Part shown: one piece after another, positions 25,844 to 34,991 of the stretch
Position numbering within the stretch: the first letter of the stretch is position 1
Layout of the letters: the number at the start of each line of letters is the position of its first letter
Source: Streptomyces netropsis
Lineage (GTDB): Bacteria > Actinomycetota > Actinomycetes > Streptomycetales > Streptomycetaceae
DNA length: 64,000 bases
Assembly (NCBI RefSeq): GCF_014203545.1
Contig: NZ_JACHJG010000001.1
Coordinates: 1,018,031-1,082,030, forward strand
Direction of reading: 5' to 3'
Position numbers and translations under genes: made by a program
The notes under the pieces: model-generated
What the model saw: the letters and a program-made list of their open reading frames with translations, nothing else
Told to the model about the DNA's origin: nothing
Databases searched by the model: none

Positions 25844-27609
25844 CAGCGGGTACCCCCTTCAAGGGCTTCAAAGGAATGGCTCTGGTCGGGCGCGTCGGAG
25901 GCGGCGGCGTTCACCGTGGTGTCCGCCGCACCGTCCGACGGTTGTGCGGGCACGGCCGGCCTCTCGCCCGCGGGGGCGTCGGCGGGGTGGGCGGGCGCAC
26001 CGGGCGGGACGAACGGCAGCCCGGCCGGCACGCCCCCCTCGATCAGCCGCAGCAGCGCGTCCGTGTCCGCGTGCCGCTCGATCAGGTCACCGAGCCGGTC
26101 CAGCTGTTCCTCACGCAGCGCCGCGAAGCTCGTGTCCGGCGCCGGTACGAAGGCCCGGCCCGCCGCGTCCGCCACGCGCCGCAGGAACGCCCGGCGGAAG
26201 CCGTCGCTCTCCAGCGAGCCGTGCCAGTGCGTGCCCCAGATCGAACCCACCCGGCAGCCGTCCAGGCCGCGTCCTTGGCCATCGGAGATGAACGCCTCGT
26301 CCCCGCCGGTCACCTCCGCGACGCCGTGGTGGATCTCGTAGCCCTCCACCCGCTCGCCGAGCGCCTCGCCGACCGGTCGCGCCAGCGTCTTCTCCCGGGC
26401 GAACCGCACCCGCACCGGCAGCAGCCCGAGGCCCTCGACCGTGCCGGCCCGGGACTCCACGTCGTCCTCGATGCGTTCGCCCAGCAGCTGGTAGCCGCCA
26501 CAGATGCCCAGCACCGGACGGCCCTCCGCCGCGCGCCGGGCGATGGCGTCCGCGAGCCCGCGCTCGCGCAGCCAGGCCAGCGCCTTCACCGTTCCCCGGG
26601 TACCCGGCACGATCACCAGGTCCGCGTCGGCCAGCTCCTCCGGGCGGTCGACGAAGCGCACGATCACGCCCGGCTCCGCGGCCAGCGCGTCCACGTCCGT
26701 GAAGTTCGACATCAGCGGCACCGCGCAGACCGCGACCCGCAGCACGTCCGCGCCGTGCGGCGGGGCCACCACCGACTCGCGCACCGCGCCGCGCATCGAG
26801 ACCCGCAGACCGTCCTCCTCGTCGATGCCGAGGCCGTGCGCGAACGGCAGCACACCCACGGTCGGCCGGCCGGTGAGGTCCCGCAGCATCGCGAGGCCCG
26901 GCTCCAGGAGCGTCACATCGCCCCGGAACTTGTTGACCATGTAGCCCGCGATGTGCGCCTGGTCCGCGCGGGACAGCAACGCCGTCGTACCGAAGAAGGA
27001 CGCGAAGACCCCGCCCCGGTCGATGTCGCCGACCACGACGACCGGCAGCCGGGCCGCGCGCGCGATGCCCATGTTGACGATGTCCGTGCGACGCAGATTG
27101 ATCTCGGCCGGACTGCCGGCGCCCTCACAGATCACCGCGTCGTGCGTGCGCCGCAGCTCCTCCAGACACTCCGTCACCGTCCCGAGCAGCGCCTCCCGCC
27201 GCCCGCCGTACAGTGACGCGCCCGAAGACCCCCCGGGCCCGTCGGAACCCCCGGGCCCCCCGAAGTACCCGCGCGCGCTGAGCTCGCCCACCGGCTTGCC
27301 CAGCAGCACCACCTGGCTGCTGCGGTCGCTGCCGGGCTTGAGGAGCACCGGGTTCATCAGGGCGCTGGGCTCGACGCGGGCGGCGGCGGCCTGCATGGCC
27401 TGCGCCCGGCCGATCTCGGCGCCCTCGCGCGTCACGAACGAGTTCAGCGACATGTTCTGCGCCTTGAAGGGCGCGACCTTGACGCCCTTGCGGACCAGCC
27501 ACCGGCAGATCCCGGCGGTGACCACGCTCTTGCCCGCGTCCGAGGTGGTCCCGGCCACCAGCAGGCCCCCGCCCAGCGGGCCCGTGGGCCCGCTCCTGTC
27601 CGCTGTCAC
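25843..27609 (-). CDS. cobQ: Cobyric acid synthase
   Basis: 588 residues, longer than the usual 480-510. The ATPase domain starts [22 protein letters not shown], with [13 protein letters not shown] and [11 protein letters not shown]. The glutaminase part has [21 protein letters not shown] (nucleophile Cys) and YEIHHG. It amidates four corrin side chains. The excess length is a Gly-rich insert ([14 protein letters not shown], near residue 120) and a 60-residue Pro/Ala tail after the family end. GTG 27609 has AGGAGG five nt upstream and overlaps the cbiB stop. Confidence 0.95.
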   Translation of the reverse strand: MTADRSGPTGPLGGGLLVAGTTSDAGKSVVTAGICRWLVRKGVKVAPFKAQNMSLNSFVTREGAEIGRAQAMQAAAARVEPSALMNPVLLKPGSDRSSQVVLLGKPVGELSARGYFGGPGGSDGPGGSSGASLYGGRREALLGTVTECLEELRRTHDAVICEGAGSPAEINLRRTDIVNMGIARAARLPVVVVGDIDRGGVFASFFGTTALLSRADQAHIAGYMVNKFRGDVTLLEPGLAMLRDLTGRPTVGVLPFAHGLGIDEEDGLRVSMRGAVRESVVAPPHGADVLRVAVCAVPLMSNFTDVDALAAEPGVIVRFVDRPEELADADLVIVPGTRGTVKALAWLRERGLADAIARRAAEGRPVLGICGGYQLLGERIEDDVESRAGTVEGLGLLPVRVRFAREKTLARPVGEALGERVEGYEIHHGVAEVTGGDEAFISDGQGRGLDGCRVGSIWGTHWHGSLESDGFRRAFLRRVADAAGRAFVPAPDTSFAALREEQLDRLGDLIERHADTDALLRLIEGGVPAGLPFVPPGAPAHPADAPAGERPAVPAQPSDGAADTTVNAAASDAPDQSHSFEALEGGTR

Positions 27610-28682
27610 CGGTTCCTCCTGCGCTGCGTGGGAGATATGACCCGCTGTGGGATCCGTAGTGCTGTCCGTACGGCCGGGACGGCTGCCGGAAGTCTGCCCA
27701 GGGCGCGGCCGGTCGCCGCACCGCTCGTGGAGCGCGTCGCGGCCCGCGCGCCGGTGAGGGCGTACCGCCCGGCGATCGCGACCCCGAGGGCCAGCAGCGA
27801 CACCCGGCGCGAGAGCCGCACCGCGCGCTCGATGTCGGCCGCCCGGACCGGGCGCAGCTCCGCGCCCAGGACGGGGCGGTGCTCGACGCGGCCCGCGTAG
27901 GCGAGGGTGCCGCCCAGCCGGACGCCGAGCGCACCGGCGAAGGCGGCCTCGACGGGGCCCGCGTTGGGGCTGGGGTGCCGGGCGGCGTCGCGCCGGGCCA
28001 CCCGCCAGGCGCCCCGCGGATCGGGGCCGGCCAGGACGGCGAGGGCGGCGGTGAGCCGGGCGCCGGGCCAGCCGACGACGTCGTCGAGACGGGCCGAGGC
28101 CCAGCCGAACCGCCGGTAGCGCGCGGACTTGTGGCCGACCATCGCGTCCAGGGTGTTGACCGCGCGGAAGCCGACGAGCCCGGGCACACCGCCGAGGGCG
28201 CCCCAGACGAGGGCGCCCACGACGGCGTCGGAGGTGTTCTCGGCGACGGATTCGACGACCGCCCGCGCGATCTGCTGCCCGTCCAGCGCCTGCGGGTCAC
28301 GGCCGCACAGATGCGGCAGCCGCTCCCGGGCGACGTCCAGGTCCCCGGCCTCCAGGGCGCCGCCGACGGCCCGGGCCTCGCGACCCAGGGACGTGCCGCC
28401 GAGCACGGCCCAGGTGGCGGCGGCGGTCAGCGCGACGTGCGCGCGGGGGGAGTTCCGTACGGCACGGGTCAGCAGCCCGGCGGCCGCGGCGGTACCCCCC
28501 GCGCACAGCAGGGTGTGCAGGGCGCCGTAGCCGCGGTGGTCGCGCCACAGCCTCTCCTCGAGGCCTTGCGCGGCGCGCCCGAAGGCGGCCACGGGATGGC
28601 CGCGGCGGGGGTCGCCCACGAGGAGGTCGCCGAGAAAGCCGAGCGCGGCACCGGACGCGAAACCGACGTGATCGGCACGCAT
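27606..28682 (-). CDS. cbiB: Adenosylcobinamide-phosphate synthase
   Basis: 358-residue integral membrane enzyme that attaches aminopropanol (or its phosphate) to adenosylcobyric acid. Family segments are GFLGDLLVGDPRRGHPVAAFGR, VVESVAENTSDAVVGALVWGALGGVPG, RAVNTLDAMVGHKSARYRRFGWASARLDDV and RDAARHPSPNAGPVEAAFAGALGVRLGG. The last 50 residues are a basic tail beyond the family core. First gene after the cobalamin riboswitch; its stop overlaps the cobQ GTG. Confidence 0.95.
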   Translation of the reverse strand: MRADHVGFASGAALGFLGDLLVGDPRRGHPVAAFGRAAQGLEERLWRDHRGYGALHTLLCAGGTAAAAGLLTRAVRNSPRAHVALTAAATWAVLGGTSLGREARAVGGALEAGDLDVARERLPHLCGRDPQALDGQQIARAVVESVAENTSDAVVGALVWGALGGVPGLVGFRAVNTLDAMVGHKSARYRRFGWASARLDDVVGWPGARLTAALAVLAGPDPRGAWRVARRDAARHPSPNAGPVEAAFAGALGVRLGGTLAYAGRVEHRPVLGAELRPVRAADIERAVRLSRRVSLLALGVAIAGRYALTGARAATRSTSGAATGRALGRLPAAVPAVRTALRIPQRVISPTQRRRNR

Positions 28683-28804
28683 CGGATCAGACCGCCGTCA
28701 CGCCTCGGAGGGGTGCGCGGAAAGCGGGGGGAGGGGGTGTGGGGCGGCAGCCGGGCATCGCGATGTGTCCTCACTCAGGGTCCGCGCCCTGGTTCGACGT
28801 GACC

Positions 28805-28985
28805 GGCGACCAGAGTCTCCTGGCTCCCGGATCGGCGCCGCCCCCGGTCTTCCAGCTCGCTTCGACGAGCCGTGACCCCTATGGACCCACGGGGTGGGGG
28901 AGCGCTCCCCGGTGACAGTGGCGGGACCGCGCCGGACTCGCACCGGCTTCCTCTTGCTGTCGCCGTTTGGCCCCGGAAGTCCACC
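28805..28985 (-). ncRNA. Cobalamin riboswitch
   Basis: Read on the minus strand, the B12-box AAGCCGGTGCGAGTCCGGC is followed by GCGGTCCCGCCACTGTCACC and, after variable stems, the conserved 3' segment GGGAGCCAGGAGAC. This order and these sequences match the AdoCbl-type riboswitch consensus. It lies about 120 nt before cbiB, so B12 would reduce expression of the whole cbiB-cobQ-chelatase-cobO-cobB-cobE operon. The exact 5' limit is approximate. Confidence 0.95.
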
Positions 28986-29071
28986 ACGGCCCGGGAACGG
29001 CCGTCAACTCACGTTTGACCTGCGGCCATGGCCGCCCCGGGCCTTCTCGGCGGACCGTCGTCAGCGGACGA

Positions 29072-29320
29072 TCAGGCGACGATGAGGTAGATGCCGTACG
29101 CGACGGCGGCCGCGCACAGCGCGAAGCAGGCGTACGCGCCGGTGCGCGCCGTCGCGGTCGGCGCGGTGGTGGCCGCCGCCGCGCCGGCGGCGCCGTCCCG
29201 CGTGCCCTGGGGCTTGCGGGACGTGCCGACGATGCCGAGGGTGAAGACGCCCACCATCGCGACGGTGACGACGAGGCTGACGCCGAAGACCTGGCCGAGA
29301 GCTGCCCAGTCGATGTTCAT
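29072..29320 (-). CDS. Small two-helix membrane protein downstream of pit
   Basis: 82 residues with two hydrophobic segments: FGVSLVVTVAMVGVFTLGIVG near the start and TGAYACFALCAAAVAYGIYLIVA at the end, linked by a basic/Ala-rich loop. ATG 29320 has AAGGAAG about 6 nt upstream. It follows the phosphate transporter by 32 nt on the same strand, so they are probably co-transcribed. No family function is known to me; a modulator of the transporter is possible. Confidence 0.75.
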   Translation of the reverse strand: MNIDWAALGQVFGVSLVVTVAMVGVFTLGIVGTSRKPQGTRDGAAGAAAATTAPTATARTGAYACFALCAAAVAYGIYLIVA

Positions 29321-29352
29321 TGCGTTCTTCCTTAAGGCTGGCTGGTCCGGCG

Positions 29353-30591
29353 TCAGCCGGTCGCGGCGGCCGGGGCCCGCTCGGGCTCGCGGTGAGCCGC
29401 GGCGGCCGGGGCCGGGACGGGGCCGGCCGGCGGCGGGGCGACGGCCTGGAGGGCGGTGGTGACGACACCGGCGGGCTCGGCGTCCGCAGTGTCGAGCTCG
29501 TTGACGTTGTCGTGCGTCACGGGCTTGCGACGCGAGGCCAGCCAGATCGCCCCACAGACGGCGACGGCGAGCACGGCCACCGTGGCGACGCCCCAGTCGC
29601 CCTGGTCGGCGAGGAGCGCGGCACCGGCACCGACGAGGCCGGCGGCGGGGAGGGTCAGGCCCCAGGCGGCGAGCATGCGCCCGGCGGTGGACCAGCGCAC
29701 CACGCCGCCCTTGCGGCCCATGCCCGCGCCCATGACGGCGCCGGAGCAGACCTGGGTGGTGGAGAGCGCGAAGCCGATGTGGGAGGAGGCCAGGATGGTG
29801 ACGGCGGCACCGGTCTGGGCGGCGAAGCCCTGCGGCGGCTGGATGTCTGCGAGACCCTTGCCCAGGGTGCGGATGATGCGCCAGCCACCGAGGTAGGTGC
29901 CGAGCGCGATGGCGATGCCGGCGGAGGCGATGACCCACAGCGGCGGGTCTGCGTCCGCGCCCAGTGCGCCGCCGGAGATCAGGGCGAGGGTGATGATGCC
30001 CATGGTCTTCTGGGCGTCGTTGGTGCCGTGGGCGAGGGAGACCAGGGCGGCCGAGGCGATCTGGCCGGCGCGGTAACCCTTGGCGCTGGCCTCGGGGTCG
30101 GTGTTGCGCGCCAGGCGGTAGGTCAGGCGGGTCGCCAGCACGGTCGCCAGGCCGGCCACGATCGGGGCGACGACGGCGGGGATGAGGACCTTCATGACGA
30201 CGGCGTCACCGTGGACGGCGTCCATGCCCACCGAGGCGATGGTCGCGCCGATCAGGCCGCCGAACAGCGCGTGCGAGGAACTGGAGGGAAGGCCCGCGAG
30301 CCAGGTGAGCAGGTTCCAGACGATCGCGCCGACCAGTCCGGCGAAGATGATCTCCGGTCTGATGCCTGATTCGTCGACGATGCCCTTGGAGATCGTGGCC
30401 GCGACCTCCACGGACAGGAACGCGCCGACGAGATTGAGCACGGCCGACATGGCCACCGCGGTCTTGGGCTTGAGCGCCCCGGTGGAGATGGTGGTGGCCA
30501 TGGCGTTGGCCGTGTCGTGGAAGCCGTTCGTGAAGTCGAACACCAAGGCCGTGACGATCACGATCCCGATGAGAAGCGTGATGTTTTCCAT
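29353..30591 (-). CDS. pit: Low-affinity inorganic phosphate transporter, Pit family
   Basis: 412-residue membrane protein of the PiT family, a phosphate (metal-phosphate):proton symporter. The duplicated signatures are FDFTNGFHDTANAMATTISTGAL near the N-terminus and ALVSLAHGTNDAQKTMGII in the second half. SSSSHALFGGLIGA and SSHIGFALSTTQVCSGAVMGAG are the internal-repeat loops. The Pro/Ala-rich tail from about 365 is cytoplasmic and variable. A PHO box in its promoter region links it to phosphate control. Confidence 0.93.
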   Translation of the reverse strand: MENITLLIGIVIVTALVFDFTNGFHDTANAMATTISTGALKPKTAVAMSAVLNLVGAFLSVEVAATISKGIVDESGIRPEIIFAGLVGAIVWNLLTWLAGLPSSSSHALFGGLIGATIASVGMDAVHGDAVVMKVLIPAVVAPIVAGLATVLATRLTYRLARNTDPEASAKGYRAGQIASAALVSLAHGTNDAQKTMGIITLALISGGALGADADPPLWVIASAGIAIALGTYLGGWRIIRTLGKGLADIQPPQGFAAQTGAAVTILASSHIGFALSTTQVCSGAVMGAGMGRKGGVVRWSTAGRMLAAWGLTLPAAGLVGAGAALLADQGDWGVATVAVLAVAVCGAIWLASRRKPVTHDNVNELDTADAEPAGVVTTALQAVAPPPAGPVPAPAAAAHREPERAPAAATG

Positions 30592-30639
30592 TCACCCAGG
30601 CAATCAGCTCGATGGTCAGTACGCGGCGACCGTAGGGAC

Positions 30640-30661
30640 CCTGGGTGAACGGAAGGTGAAC
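30640..30661 (-). promoter_or_regulatory. PHO box between pit and the divergent aldolase gene
   Basis: On the minus strand two adjacent 11-nt direct repeats read GTTCACCTTCC and GTTCACCCAGG, both near-perfect to the PhoP unit of Streptomyces. The site is 49 nt upstream of the pit ATG and 43 nt upstream of the aldolase ATG, so PhoP could control both. Confidence 0.75.
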
Positions 30662-30703
30662 TGGAACGGGCTGAGCAGTGACGCGAAACGGAGGCGGATA
30701 ACG

Positions 30704-31375
30704 ATGACGGTGACCGGAGATCGGATAGCCGCATACGGGGAGATCCCGCGGACATGGGCGGACGTGGTCACCACGGCCCGTCGCACCACCTCGGAGGGCC
30801 TGGTGGTGGGCACCTCCGGCAACGTCTCCGCCCGGGTCGGCGATGTTGTTCTTGTCACTCCCTCAGGAGTCCCCTACGACCGGCTCGGCCCCGACGACGC
30901 CGTCGGCGTCGACCTCGACGGCCGCCGGGTCCTCGGCGAGCTGACCCCCACCAGCGAGCTGCCCATGCACCTCGCCGTCTACCGCGCCACCGACGCCCGG
31001 GCGATCGTGCACACCCACGCCGTCCACGCCACCGCCGTCTCCACCCTCGTCGACGAGCTGCCGCTGGTCCACTACATGGCGGCGGCCCTCGGCGGACCGG
31101 TCCGGGTCGCCCTCTACGCCCTCTACGGCACCGAGGAACTGGCCGGCCACCTGCTGGACGCCCTCGACGGGCGCACCGGCGCCCTGCTGCGCAACCACGG
31201 CACGGTCACCTACGGCAGCACCCTCGACCAGGCGTACGACCGCACGGCCCAGCTGGAATGGATGTGCCGCCTCTGGCTGACCGCCGCCACCGTCCCCGGC
31301 CACACCCCGACGCTGCTGACCGGAGCCCAGGTCGCCGAGGTCGCCGAGAAACTCCGCGGCTACGGGCAGCGCTGA
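30704..31375 (+). CDS. Class II aldolase/adducin family protein (L-fuculose-phosphate aldolase-like)
   Basis: 223 residues. Zn-dependent class II aldolases carry the motifs GLVVGTSGNVSAR (phosphate binding), PTSELPMHLAVYRATDARAIVHTHAVHATA (Glu and two zinc His) and LLRNHGTVTYG (third zinc His). They cleave sugar phosphates such as fuculose-1-phosphate, or act in methylthioribulose or 5-deoxyribose salvage. ATG 30704 has GGAGG 9 nt upstream, which excludes the much longer ORF from 30182 that lies inside the pit gene. Shares a promoter region with pit. Confidence 0.88.
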   Translation: MTVTGDRIAAYGEIPRTWADVVTTARRTTSEGLVVGTSGNVSARVGDVVLVTPSGVPYDRLGPDDAVGVDLDGRRVLGELTPTSELPMHLAVYRATDARAIVHTHAVHATAVSTLVDELPLVHYMAAALGGPVRVALYALYGTEELAGHLLDALDGRTGALLRNHGTVTYGSTLDQAYDRTAQLEWMCRLWLTAATVPGHTPTLLTGAQVAEVAEKLRGYGQR

Positions 31376-31467
31376 CCCCCGCCACGCCCCGGCGTCCGTG
31401 GCGGTGACGAGAGACGGGAGGGGCCGCCCACTGGCCGCGGGCGCCGGGGCCGCCCACACTGGAAGGG

Positions 31468-32601
31468 ATGCGCCCGCGTACAGCGGCGGCCCCTCTCGTC
31501 ACGGCCGCCACGACCGTACTCGGTGCCGGAGCGGCCGTCCTGGCGGCCGGACGGTACGCGAGCGACGCCGCCCTCAAGCCCGCGCCGGGCCGCCCGCCGC
31601 CCGGCGAACCACAGCTGACGGTGCACGCCACCGGGGACGGCACGGTCACCCTCACCCGCAGCCTCGCCAGCGAGCGCCCCGGTACGTACGGGCTGGTCGC
31701 GCGTGGCCTGCACGCCGTCGTCGGCCCCGTCGTGGGGGACGAGCACCCCGCCGACTGCGTCGTGCGCCGCCTGGAGCGCGTCACCCACGGCATGGTGCTG
31801 CCGGGCACGCGCGCGTGGCTCACCCCGCAGGTCTACTCCGGCAATCCGCGCGACGCCCTCGGCCTCGACCACGCCGACGTCGAGGTGCCCGGCGAGCTCG
31901 GGCCGCTGCCCGCCTGGTTCGTGCCCGGCCCCCGCGACACCTGGGTGATCACCGTGCACGGCATCGGCACCACCCGCGAGCACCCCATGGTCGTCATGCC
32001 GTTCCTGCGCGCCCTGCGGGTCCCCGTCCTCGACGTCGCCTACCGCGGTGACCCCGGGGCTCCCCGCCCGAGGGACGGAATCAGCCGATTCGGCGCCGCG
32101 GAATGGCGCGATCTCGACGCGGCCATCCGCTACGCCCTCCGCTACGGCGCGCGCCGCGTCGTCCTGCACGGCTGGTCCACCGGCGCCACCATGGCCCTCC
32201 TGGCCGCCCTGGACTCCGCGCTGTGCCACCGCGTCGTGGGACTCGTCATGGACTCGCCCGTCCTCGACTGGCCCCTGCTGGTGCGCTCCTTCGCCACCGC
32301 CCACCGGGTCCCCGCCGCGCTGCTCCCGTTCGCCGTACGGGCCGCCGAGGGCCGCACGGGCCTGGCCCCGGGCGGGCTGATCACCGCCACCGACCCCGCC
32401 CGGCTGACCGTTCCGGCCCTGCTCGTGCACGGTCCCGGCGACACCCTGGCGCCCTGGGAGCACTCCCGGGCGCTCACCGCGCGCCGGCCGGAGCTGATCC
32501 ACCCGCACACCGTCCCGCACGCCCCGCACGCCGCGATGTGGAACGCGAACCCCGCGGGCTACGAAGAGGCGCTGCGACGCTTCCTGACGCCCTTGATCTG
32601 A
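31468..32601 (+). CDS. Alpha/beta hydrolase with N-terminal membrane anchor
   Basis: 377 residues. Hydrophobic residues 8-27 form an anchor or uncleaved signal. The hydrolase domain has the nucleophile elbow HGWSTGATM, the acid in VHGPGDTLAP and the catalytic His in VPHAPHAAMWN. ITVHGIGTTREHP supplies the oxyanion hole. Substrate unknown. GGAAGGG directly abuts the ATG, so the start could also be leaderless. Confidence 0.8.
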   Translation: MRPRTAAAPLVTAATTVLGAGAAVLAAGRYASDAALKPAPGRPPPGEPQLTVHATGDGTVTLTRSLASERPGTYGLVARGLHAVVGPVVGDEHPADCVVRRLERVTHGMVLPGTRAWLTPQVYSGNPRDALGLDHADVEVPGELGPLPAWFVPGPRDTWVITVHGIGTTREHPMVVMPFLRALRVPVLDVAYRGDPGAPRPRDGISRFGAAEWRDLDAAIRYALRYGARRVVLHGWSTGATMALLAALDSALCHRVVGLVMDSPVLDWPLLVRSFATAHRVPAALLPFAVRAAEGRTGLAPGGLITATDPARLTVPALLVHGPGDTLAPWEHSRALTARRPELIHPHTVPHAPHAAMWNANPAGYEEALRRFLTPLI

Positions 32602-32688
32602 GGCTCGCTCCGAGGCTCGCTCCGAGGCGGAAACGGGCTTGGAAACGGGCCTGGGAACGGGCTCGGAACCGGGCCCGGAACCGGGGGG
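32600..32688 (+). repeat. Two 12-bp minisatellites after the hydrolase gene
   Basis: GAGGCTCGCTCC occurs twice (32600-32623). It is followed by five degenerate 12-bp units of the type GGAAACGGGCYT / GGAACCGGGCCC (32629-32688). The first repeat overlaps the hydrolase stop codon. No coding role is seen; such arrays vary in copy number between strains. Confidence 0.75.
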
Positions 32689-32814
32689 ACGCGAGGGCAC
32701 CGAGGGGCCCCCGAGGCCGGACGCGAGCATTCCGTACCGCCGGTTACCGGCCCTGAACGGCTGGATAGTTGATCCCGATTGGGTTTTCGGAGCGTCAACG
32801 GCAAGACTGCTCCT

Positions 32815-34302
32815 GTGACGTCCCGTACTCCGCGCGACTCCCGGCTCAGACTGGTCCCCCGACAGCCGATCGCCGCTGCCCGCCGGGCCGTGGCGAACCG
32901 CGGCTCCCGACCGGCGCCCCGCCCGCCCGCGGGCACCCCCGCGCCGACGGAACTCGCCCGGCAGGCCAGAGGCGGCCTCACCGGCGCCGTCCGGCTGGCC
33001 CGCTGGGTGGCCGCCGAATGCGGCCGCGGCACCTCGCTGCGGCCCGGCGAGGCCGGCGGACTCTGCGACGACACGGCCCGGCGGGCCGCCGACGCGCTGC
33101 GGCTCACCGACCGGCAGGTGCGCGCCGACTGGGACCGGGCCCGCCTCGCCGGTCTCGTCGAACTCCACGGTGACACCGCCCGCCCCGGCTGGCGGCTCCA
33201 GGCCTGGGACCGGGACGACAGCGCCGTGCTGCGCGGCTGGGTCGCCCTCTTCGACGCCTGGTCCCTCGCCCACCCGGAACCCGCCGGGACGGACCCGACC
33301 ATCGCCGCCGAGGTCGTCGAGGCCGCCCCGCAGCTGCTGTCCGTCATGCACCTCTCGGCGGGCCCGGTCTCCGTCGCGATGCTGCTCGACATCCTCCAGC
33401 AGCGCGTCGCCGAGATCCGCGCCGAACGCTGCGAGGTCCCCTACGGCAACCCCGCCGTGCCGTGGCCCCAGCCCGCCCCGCCCGCCCCGCCCGCACCGGG
33501 CGCGGCGGACCCGCTGGCCGGGCTGCTCGACTGGGCCCTCGAAGGGCTCGCCTCCGTCGGGGCACTGGTCATGCGGGGCGGGCAGCACGCGCCGGCCGCG
33601 GCCCGTGCCGGGTCCGACGCCGGTCCCGGGTCCGTCGTCGGCGACACCCGCGAGGCCCTCCTCACCCCCCTCGGCAACTGGGCGGTCTGGGTCAAGCTCG
33701 AGCGGATCTGCGTCGCCGCCCAGAGCCCCGCCGGGAACATCGAGCTGTCCGCCGAGGCCATGCTGCGCGGCTGCGCCGACCTCACCCCCGGTCCCGCCCG
33801 CGCCGAGTACCGGGCCTGGCTCGCCGCGAGGCCCGTGCGCAGCGCCGTCCACGACCTGCTGGAGGCGGCCCGCGGCGACGACGCGCTGGTCCGCGGGCTC
33901 GCCTTCGAGGCGCTGCGCGCGGTGGGCGCGCCCGCCGAGCCCGCCGTGCGGGCGGCGGCCCTGGAGCCGTGCGTGCGGCCGTACGCGCTCCTGTGGCTCG
34001 CGGAACACGAGGGGCACGACCCGGAGGAGGCGGCCGCCGAGGTCCTCACCCGGGAGGAGGCGACCTGGCTGTGGGTGGACACCGCCGCCGCCGTCGCCGA
34101 CCACGGCGAGAGCCGGCTGCTCGTCCGCCACCTGGACTCGGCCGTGCAGGGCACCGTGCCGGGCCTGCTGGAGGAGATCCGCGCCGTGGGCCACCCCCGC
34201 ACCGTCCAGGTGCTGGTCGCCCTCGCCGCGGCCCACCCCGACCCGGCCCTCGCCAAGGCGGTGCGCCGGGCCGCGTTCCAGGTCCACCGGGGCGGGGTGT
34301 AG
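32815..34302 (+). CDS. HEAT-like hypothetical protein, paralogue of the gene at 3285
   Basis: About 495 residues, no membrane segments. It begins with a basic Pro/Arg-rich stretch. A helical domain follows with LTDRQVRADWDRARLAGLVEL (winged-helix-like), then a Pro/Ala linker (PAPPAPPAPGAADP), then HEAT-like helices (LLEAARGDDALVRGLAFEALRAVGAPAEPAVRAA) and the final HPDPALAKAVRRAAF motif shared with the 3285 gene. GTG 32815 is the best start but has no ribosome site. Function unknown; two diverged copies within 30 kb suggest an old duplication. Confidence 0.68.
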   Translation: MTSRTPRDSRLRLVPRQPIAAARRAVANRGSRPAPRPPAGTPAPTELARQARGGLTGAVRLARWVAAECGRGTSLRPGEAGGLCDDTARRAADALRLTDRQVRADWDRARLAGLVELHGDTARPGWRLQAWDRDDSAVLRGWVALFDAWSLAHPEPAGTDPTIAAEVVEAAPQLLSVMHLSAGPVSVAMLLDILQQRVAEIRAERCEVPYGNPAVPWPQPAPPAPPAPGAADPLAGLLDWALEGLASVGALVMRGGQHAPAAARAGSDAGPGSVVGDTREALLTPLGNWAVWVKLERICVAAQSPAGNIELSAEAMLRGCADLTPGPARAEYRAWLAARPVRSAVHDLLEAARGDDALVRGLAFEALRAVGAPAEPAVRAAALEPCVRPYALLWLAEHEGHDPEEAAAEVLTREEATWLWVDTAAAVADHGESRLLVRHLDSAVQGTVPGLLEEIRAVGHPRTVQVLVALAAAHPDPALAKAVRRAAFQVHRGGV

Positions 34303-34346
34303 ACGCCGGATCCCCCGTACGCCCCGTACGGCACCCCCGGGCGGCC

Positions 34347-34763
34347 CTACCCGCCCGAGCCGAACGGGGCGTACGTCCCGAAGCTCCAGACGTTGCCCTC
34401 GGCGTCCTTGGCCATGTAGTCCCGGGATCCGTACTCCTGGTCGGTGGGCGGCAGCAGGATCTCCACGCCGTGCTCGGCGGCCCGGCGGTGGTGGGCGTCG
34501 GTGTCCTCGACGAGCACATAGACGCCGGTCGGCCCGCCGTCCCCCATCGCCTCGGCGAACACGCCCTTGCGGCCCTTCGAGCCGAGCATCACCATGCCGT
34601 TGCCGTAGGCGAGCTCGGCGTGCAGAACGGTGCCGTCCTCGCTCTCGTAGACGGCGGCCGCGGTGAAGCCGAACGCCTCGGTGAGCTGCTTGATCGCCGC
34701 CTTCGCGTCCCGGTACAGCAGCGTCGGGTAGACGGTCGGCGGGCCCGCGGGGGCAGCTGCCAT
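34347..34763 (-). CDS. VOC-family protein (glyoxalase/bleomycin-resistance-like)
   Basis: 138 residues with the beta-alpha-beta-beta-beta VOC fold: TVYPTLLYRDAKAAIKQLTEAFGF, ESEDGTVLHAELAYGNGMVMLG and a C-terminal YMAKDAEGNVWSFGTY, typical of PhnB-like or glyoxalase-like proteins. ATG 34763 is taken because GAGGAG is 8 nt upstream; the longer GTG 34772 start overlaps that site. Substrate unknown. Confidence 0.8.
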   Translation of the reverse strand: MAAAPAGPPTVYPTLLYRDAKAAIKQLTEAFGFTAAAVYESEDGTVLHAELAYGNGMVMLGSKGRKGVFAEAMGDGGPTGVYVLVEDTDAHHRRAAEHGVEILLPPTDQEYGSRDYMAKDAEGNVWSFGTYAPFGSGG

Positions 34764-34892
34764 GACGATCACTCCTCGGGTGTGGTGACTGACCTGAGTA
34801 TCGATGAATCACCCCATATCCGCCCCTTTCGCTACGCGCCCGCGCACGGCCCCCGCCCGGGCGCCGTAGAAAATCGGCTTGCGCGACACCGC

Positions 34893-34898
34893 TAGACT
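34893..34898 (+). promoter_or_regulatory. -10 box upstream of the ABC-F leader ORF
   Basis: TAGACT ends 6 nt before the ATG at 34905. I see no clear -35 at the usual distance. Confidence 0.55.
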
Positions 34899-34904
34899 GG
34901 TCGT

Positions 34905-34928
34905 ATGGCTTTCCTCCTCGTGCATTAG
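34905..34928 (+). CDS. Leaderless 7-residue leader peptide of the ABC-F gene
   Basis: ATG 34905 encodes MAFLLVH followed by TAG, ending 63 nt before the ABC-F GTG. The leaderless geometry to TAGACT supports translation. After the stop, GACGGCG (34928-34934) can pair with CGCCGTC (34960-34966) upstream of the ribosome site at 34978. Short leader peptides control several ABC-F genes by ribosome stalling, so an attenuator is likely here, but this is inference. Confidence 0.6.
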   Translation: MAFLLVH

Positions 34929-34991
34929 ACGGCGTCATAGCGACCCAGCCCGTCCCCACCGCCGTCCCATCTGCCCTGGAGTAGTCCCCCC

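Noticed and set aside
23711..26341. 876-codon plus-strand ORF across the cobalamin operon
   Set aside because: Opposite to the chelatase and cobQ genes, which have clear motifs and coupled starts.
31360..34959. 1199-codon minus-strand ORF
   Set aside because: Runs antisense through the hydrolase and HEAT-like genes and out of frame through the VOC gene; no domain visible.
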